A stretch of DNA of 9,774 nucleotides from Bacillota bacterium (GTDB taxonomy: Bacteria; Bacillota; Limnochordia; Darwinibacteriales; Darwinibacteriaceae), in NCBI GenBank assembly GCA_012799115.1, contig JAAZLY010000107.1:1-9774 (forward strand), in the 5' to 3' direction. Made by a program: the position numbers and the translations under genes. The notes beneath the pieces are model-generated. The model was not told where the DNA came from. It was given only the letters and a program-made list of their open reading frames with translations, and searched no databases. Below, in pieces: positions 6,837 to 9,774 of this stretch (position 1 is the stretch's first letter; the number at the start of each line of letters is the position of its first letter).

Positions 6837-6871
6837 AAAAGACCTCCTAGCTGCGATCTAGGAGGTCTTCG
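6837..6871. terminator. Intrinsic terminator between convergent genes
   Basis: A perfect 12-bp inverted repeat has arms AAGACCTCCTAG (6839-6850) and CTAGGAGGTCTT (6858-6869) around a 7-base loop. The minus-strand transcript runs into TTTTGAG after the stem, so the hairpin fits best as the terminator of the chemotaxis receptor gene ending at 6892. On the plus strand the tail is only TCTTCGTATT, so it would end the VOC-HD transcript less efficiently. Confidence 0.8.
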
Positions 6872-6891
6872 TATTGGACAGACTAACCGGG

Positions 6892-8751
6892 TTAAATCTG
6901 AAATCCTTCCGTAAGCTGCATGAGCACATCCGCTTGTTCCGCGAGTTCATCTGCTGATTCGGTGATGGACTGAAGTGTAGCAGCCTGCTCTTCCGTTGCC
7001 GCCGCCATCTCTTCGGCGCCACTACTCAGTTCTAGCGCGTAAGAGGCGATTTCTTGTATCCGCTGACTGATCTTGATAATGGCCTGACCGATTTCGCCAA
7101 AGGTCTCACCTGCCACTTGAACACTGGTCGAGCCAACCTTGACCTCCTCAATACTAGTGTTGGTTTCGCTCCGCACCTGATCAATCTGCAAATTGATGTC
7201 TCTGAGTAATCCGGCGATTTGCTCTGTGGCAGAACCAGATTGCTCGGCTAGGCTGCGTACCTCTTCAGCCACAACCGCAAAACCTCTCCCTTGCTCTCCT
7301 GCCCTTGCAGCTTCAATCGCCGCATTTAAGGCCAAGAGATTGGTTTGATCCGCGATTCCCCGAATGAGATCCGTAATCTGCCCAACCTTTTGGGACTGAA
7401 CGGTAAGGCTCTCGACACTTTGATGCAACGCATTGAAGCTCATTTCAATCGACTTCATCTGTTGCACTGCCTCCGATACAAGTCCTTGTCCACTTTGCGC
7501 AACATCACGGATAGCATGTCCATCGTTATCAATGGTTTGGACATGATCGCTCATTTGCTGCACCGAAGTTGCAAACTCGTTTGTGGTGGCCGCCATCTCC
7601 TCGGTCGATGCACTGATCTCTTGGCTCGAACGAAAGACGCTTTGGCTCAGTTGAGCAGTCGTGTCACTCGCCTCCTGCACATCACCGATGAGGGCACCTA
7701 AATTTGTCTGCAAGAGAAGGAAAGCCTGGGCCAACAGGCCAATCTCATCGCCACTTCTAACGTTCAGTTCTGTCTTAAAGTTCCCCTTGCTAATCTCTTC
7801 TGCTCCCCTAACAAGGGTGAAGACCGGCTTTAGCAAGATGCGATTGGAGAAGACAATACCTATCACTAGGGCAAGCACTAAGAAGAAAAGCCCAATAGCA
7901 AGGCCCCTGATTAGCTGAGCTTGGGCCTGCAAACGTGCCTCATCATAGGAAATGAGGGCTCCGATTCTCCATCCCGTGCGTCCAATCGTGGAAAAGGCAG
8001 CAAAACGTTCGTCATTCCCCTCCGCATAATCGAGTTCACCATGTTCGTTGGCCAAGAAGGCCTTCACCAACTCTGACGAGTCTAGCATTTCACCGATTTG
8101 GTCCCGCTGGGGATGGGCCAAAATGCGGCCAGTTTCATCGATCAAGACAAGGTAACCCTCCTGACCAACTGGCGTACTGGAGATCAAATCAACCAAACTG
8201 TCTAGAGCCACATCAATACCTGCGACTCCCACAGCTTCGGCTTCGTTAGGATGATACACAGGTATAGACGCCGTGACTACGGGTCGACCCGTTCCGGTAT
8301 CAACGTAGGGTTCTGTCCAATAGACTCCCCTCCCCTGCAAGGCACCCTGGTACCAAGGGCGTGAGGTGGGGTCAAACCCTGGGGGCACTCCAGAGGAAGG
8401 ATACACGAAGAAGTCTTTGTCCCTTGTTCCCATAAATATGTTCAAAGCATCTGCATGTGACCCAAGATACGCCGCAAACAACTCGAGGGTCAAATCCACC
8501 TCATAGGAAGATAAAGCGCTGTTTTGCACGCTGACACTCATCGCCAGCATACTAGCGGCCTCTTCTAGGGATTTGAGAAACATGTCGGCGACATCCTGTG
8601 AACCTGCCAAGGCGTGTCTTGCTGTACTACGCACATTATCGGCTAGGTGAGCCACTGATGTACTGTAGTTATTGACTCCTAAAGACAAGATGGGAATGGT
8701 GATGAGGATTAAGATCAAAAACAACATTTTCCAGCGTAGAGACATTTTCAT
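6892..8751 (-). CDS. Methyl-accepting chemotaxis protein with dCache sensor
   Basis: A transmembrane chemoreceptor, here 619 residues. Segment 1 is at about 8-26; an extracytoplasmic double Cache domain spans 30-275; segment 2 is 283-303; a HAMP domain follows at 304-355; the rest is a methylation and signalling coiled coil whose hairpin tip, RGIADQTNLLALNAAIEAARAGEQGRGFAVVAEEVRSLAEQS (written as positions 464-505), is the CheA/CheW contact. The sensor carries most of the dCache amino-acid motif: R131, W133 and Y134 in RPWY, D151 in EPYVD and D180 in GVAGIDV, with F126 where a tyrosine is usual. An amino acid or related amine is therefore the likely ligand. I choose the start at 8751: it gives a classic receptor N-terminus and has GGGGAGGT (minus strand, 8762-8769) ten bases upstream. 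In-frame ATGs at 8823 and 8871 would add charged residues before the first membrane segment. No C-terminal CheR-tether pentapeptide is present. Confidence 0.93.
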   Translation of the reverse strand: MKMSLRWKMLFLILILITIPILSLGVNNYSTSVAHLADNVRSTARHALAGSQDVADMFLKSLEEAASMLAMSVSVQNSALSSYEVDLTLELFAAYLGSHADALNIFMGTRDKDFFVYPSSGVPPGFDPTSRPWYQGALQGRGVYWTEPYVDTGTGRPVVTASIPVYHPNEAEAVGVAGIDVALDSLVDLISSTPVGQEGYLVLIDETGRILAHPQRDQIGEMLDSSELVKAFLANEHGELDYAEGNDERFAAFSTIGRTGWRIGALISYDEARLQAQAQLIRGLAIGLFFLVLALVIGIVFSNRILLKPVFTLVRGAEEISKGNFKTELNVRSGDEIGLLAQAFLLLQTNLGALIGDVQEASDTTAQLSQSVFRSSQEISASTEEMAATTNEFATSVQQMSDHVQTIDNDGHAIRDVAQSGQGLVSEAVQQMKSIEMSFNALHQSVESLTVQSQKVGQITDLIRGIADQTNLLALNAAIEAARAGEQGRGFAVVAEEVRSLAEQSGSATEQIAGLLRDINLQIDQVRSETNTSIEEVKVGSTSVQVAGETFGEIGQAIIKISQRIQEIASYALELSSGAEEMAAATEEQAATLQSITESADELAEQADVLMQLTEGFQI

Positions 8752-8767
8752 AATCAGGAAAACCTCC

Positions 8768-8790
8768 CCATGTCTTTCAGATTTACATGG
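8768..8790. repeat. Short inverted repeat next to the chemoreceptor ribosome binding site
   Basis: CCATGT (8768-8773) and ACATGG (8785-8790) pair across an 11-base loop immediately upstream of, and partly touching, the GGGGAGGT site (8762-8769). A weak hairpin here could influence translation; six pairs is near what chance allows. Confidence 0.25.
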
Positions 8791-8844
8791 TGGATTCTCC
8801 TCGTGTCGTCGATTTTCCTTCATACAGACCCCCAGTTTGCGAAT

Positions 8845-8873
8845 TTCATAGCCTCTTGTGCAAAAGTACACAA
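8845..8873 (-). promoter_or_regulatory. Weak candidate promoter of the chemoreceptor gene
   Basis: On the minus strand, TTGTGT (8868-8873) and TATGAA (8845-8850) are separated by 17 bases, just downstream of the terminator of the preceding gene. The hexamers match the consensus only at three and four positions. I see no flagellar sigma-D type promoter (TAAA with GCCGATAA). If real, it would make the start at 8871 impossible and favour 8751. Confidence 0.25.
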
Positions 8874-8917
8874 AAAAGCAACCCTTGATCGCCGAAGCGA
8901 TCGCAGGTTGCTTTTTA
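8872..8917 (-). terminator. Composite terminator of the M16 peptidase gene
   Basis: The outer stem pairs AAAAAGCAACC (8873-8883) with GGTTGCTTTTT (8906-8916). An inner stem GATCGC (8887-8892) with GCGATC (8897-8902) closes a four-base loop that reads C(TTCG)G on the minus strand, the very stable UUCG tetraloop. Three unpaired bases on each side separate the stems. The minus transcript ends in TTTTTT. It lies 13 bases after the peptidase stop codon and separates that gene from the chemoreceptor. Confidence 0.92.
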
Positions 8918-8929
8918 GCAAATTCTATT

Positions 8930-9774
8930 TTAGGGGACGATCAGGACCTCGGTGTAGTTCTGGAAATACCGTTCGGCAGCTTCTTTAATGTCCTCTGAAG
9001 TCACATCGTCAAAGAAGTTCATATAGTCGTCAACCCAGGTGTAACCGCGACCTGTTAGTTCTGTTATCGCTAACATCAGGGCCTGGTTTAGGTTTGTCTC
9101 GTTTTGAATGAGATACATCCCCCGCTTCTGGGTCGCAGTGTGGGCAAGCTCCTCTTCGCTTAGGCCTTCATCTGCAAATCGTTGAAGCTCCGCCAGGACC
9201 TGTGCTTTAGCTTGTTCCACATTCTGCGGATGCGTAGCCAGGAAGATCAAGAGATTAGATGGTCCGAGACGTTCGTCGTACTGGGACATGGCGGTGTAGG
9301 CTAAGCCACGCTTATCCCGAATCTCCGTGAAGAGACGCGAGGCCATTCCCTCACCAAGAATGCCGTTAATGACCGCCATGGCTGCGTTATCGGGATCAAA
9401 CGATGCGGGAGCAGGATAGCCCATAATTAAGAAAGCTGCTTCCGTGGGCATGTTAATCACTGTTTCCCGGTTCTCTTGCGGATAAACAAAGTCCACCTGT
9501 GTCCTGGGAGCTAGACTCTCTGCATAATCGTTTTTCCAACCCCCAAAGCTCTCCTTTAGGAGAGGTAGGATGTCTTCGGTGTTGAAGTTGCCGACAACGG
9601 AAACCACAATCTGTTCTGGCTGATACAAGTACTCATACCAGTTGGCGACATCTTGCCTGGTAATGGTGGATAATCCAAGAGAGGATCCATAGGGCGACAG
9701 TTTATAGGGATGTTCGCCATAGAAGAGCTCTAGGTATCCCAAGACGATAGCATTCATCGGATCATCGGTGAGAC
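8930..9774 (-). CDS. M16 zinc peptidase family protein, C-terminal part (cut by window edge)
   Basis: About 281 C-terminal residues of an M16 (pitrilysin / mitochondrial-processing-peptidase-like) protein. The frame stays open to position 9774, so the ATG at 9757 is internal and the true start lies outside. Seen at the left of the fragment is GEHPYKLSPYGSS, the usual segment after the active-site domain, then a VVSVVGNF strand opening the M16 C-terminal domain, and later the conserved GEGMASRLFTEIRDKRGLAY block that shapes the substrate chamber. The zinc motif HxxEH, which would lie further upstream, is not in the window, so it cannot be told whether this is the catalytic or the inactive partner subunit; such genes often come in pairs. 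The protein probably acts on short peptides. No signal sequence can be judged. It is followed by a strong terminator, so it is not co-transcribed with the chemoreceptor gene downstream except by readthrough. Confidence 0.9.
   Translation of the reverse strand, partial: LTDDPMNAIVLGYLELFYGEHPYKLSPYGSSLGLSTITRQDVANWYEYLYQPEQIVVSVVGNFNTEDILPLLKESFGGWKNDYAESLAPRTQVDFVYPQENRETVINMPTEAAFLIMGYPAPASFDPDNAAMAVINGILGEGMASRLFTEIRDKRGLAYTAMSQYDERLGPSNLLIFLATHPQNVEQAKAQVLAELQRFADEGLSEEELAHTATQKRGMYLIQNETNLNQALMLAITELTGRGYTWVDDYMNFFDDVTSEDIKEAAERYFQNYTEVLIVP

Noticed and set aside
8752..8870. Riboswitch in the chemoreceptor leader
   Set aside because: I compared it by eye with cyclic-di-GMP classes, which often precede chemotaxis genes, and found none of the conserved core segments.
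1..9774. Mobile element, CRISPR array, tRNA or phage-defence system
   Set aside because: No transposase, integrase, long terminal inverted repeats, spaced direct repeats or clover-leaf sequence was seen; all genes belong to ordinary metabolic, protease or signalling families.

Overview
The window is ordinary chromosomal DNA from a Gram-positive, probably spore-forming Firmicutes (Bacillota) lineage. The evidence is strong AGGAGG-type Shine-Dalgarno sites in front of most genes, a tandem DUF3231 protein of the type found in sporulating Bacilli and Clostridia, a CatE-like double-VOC protein close to that of Bacillus subtilis, and short intergenic regions closed by factor-independent terminators. 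Genus cannot be read from the sequence; base composition is close to balanced. I see no mobile element, CRISPR array, rRNA or tRNA, and no gene-free stretch longer than 300 bases.

Layout, left to right. (1) 59-1012 (+): a single-gene unit for a two-repeat DUF3231 protein, ended by a 12-bp hairpin at 1039-1071 that also serves the convergent operon beyond it. (2) 1096-2800 (-): a two-gene operon, first the KDPG/KHG aldolase and then 2-keto-3-deoxygluconate kinase. Together they convert KDG to pyruvate and glyceraldehyde 3-phosphate, the lower part of hexuronate or pectin-type sugar-acid breakdown. (3) 2801-3008: a divergent control region. It holds a near-consensus sigma-A promoter for the rightward genes whose -10 lies inside a perfect 14-bp palindrome, and a weaker leftward promoter with its own inverted repeats. 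(4) 3009-5286 (+): a MarR-type regulator with a CxxC motif, tightly coupled to a full-length FtsH membrane AAA+ protease. (5) 5398-6821 (+): a CatE-like VOC dioxygenase family protein overlapping by ATGA an HD-domain predicted hydrolase, closed by a bidirectional hairpin. (6) 6892-8751 (-): a methyl-accepting chemotaxis protein with a dCache sensor carrying most of the amino-acid-binding signature. (7) 8930-9774 (-): the C-terminal part of an M16 zinc peptidase family protein that runs off the right edge, ended by a strong composite terminator with a UUCG loop.

Five CDS starts (59, 3009, 5398, 6252 and 8751) are set by ribosome binding sites or gene overlap rather than by the longest open frame. 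The most notable unit is the marR-ftsH operon: it looks like a conditionally expressed FtsH under a dedicated, possibly thiol-responsive repressor, rather than the housekeeping ftsH usually found beside tilS and hpt. The remaining content is well-known families, and I do not claim a clearly new system.
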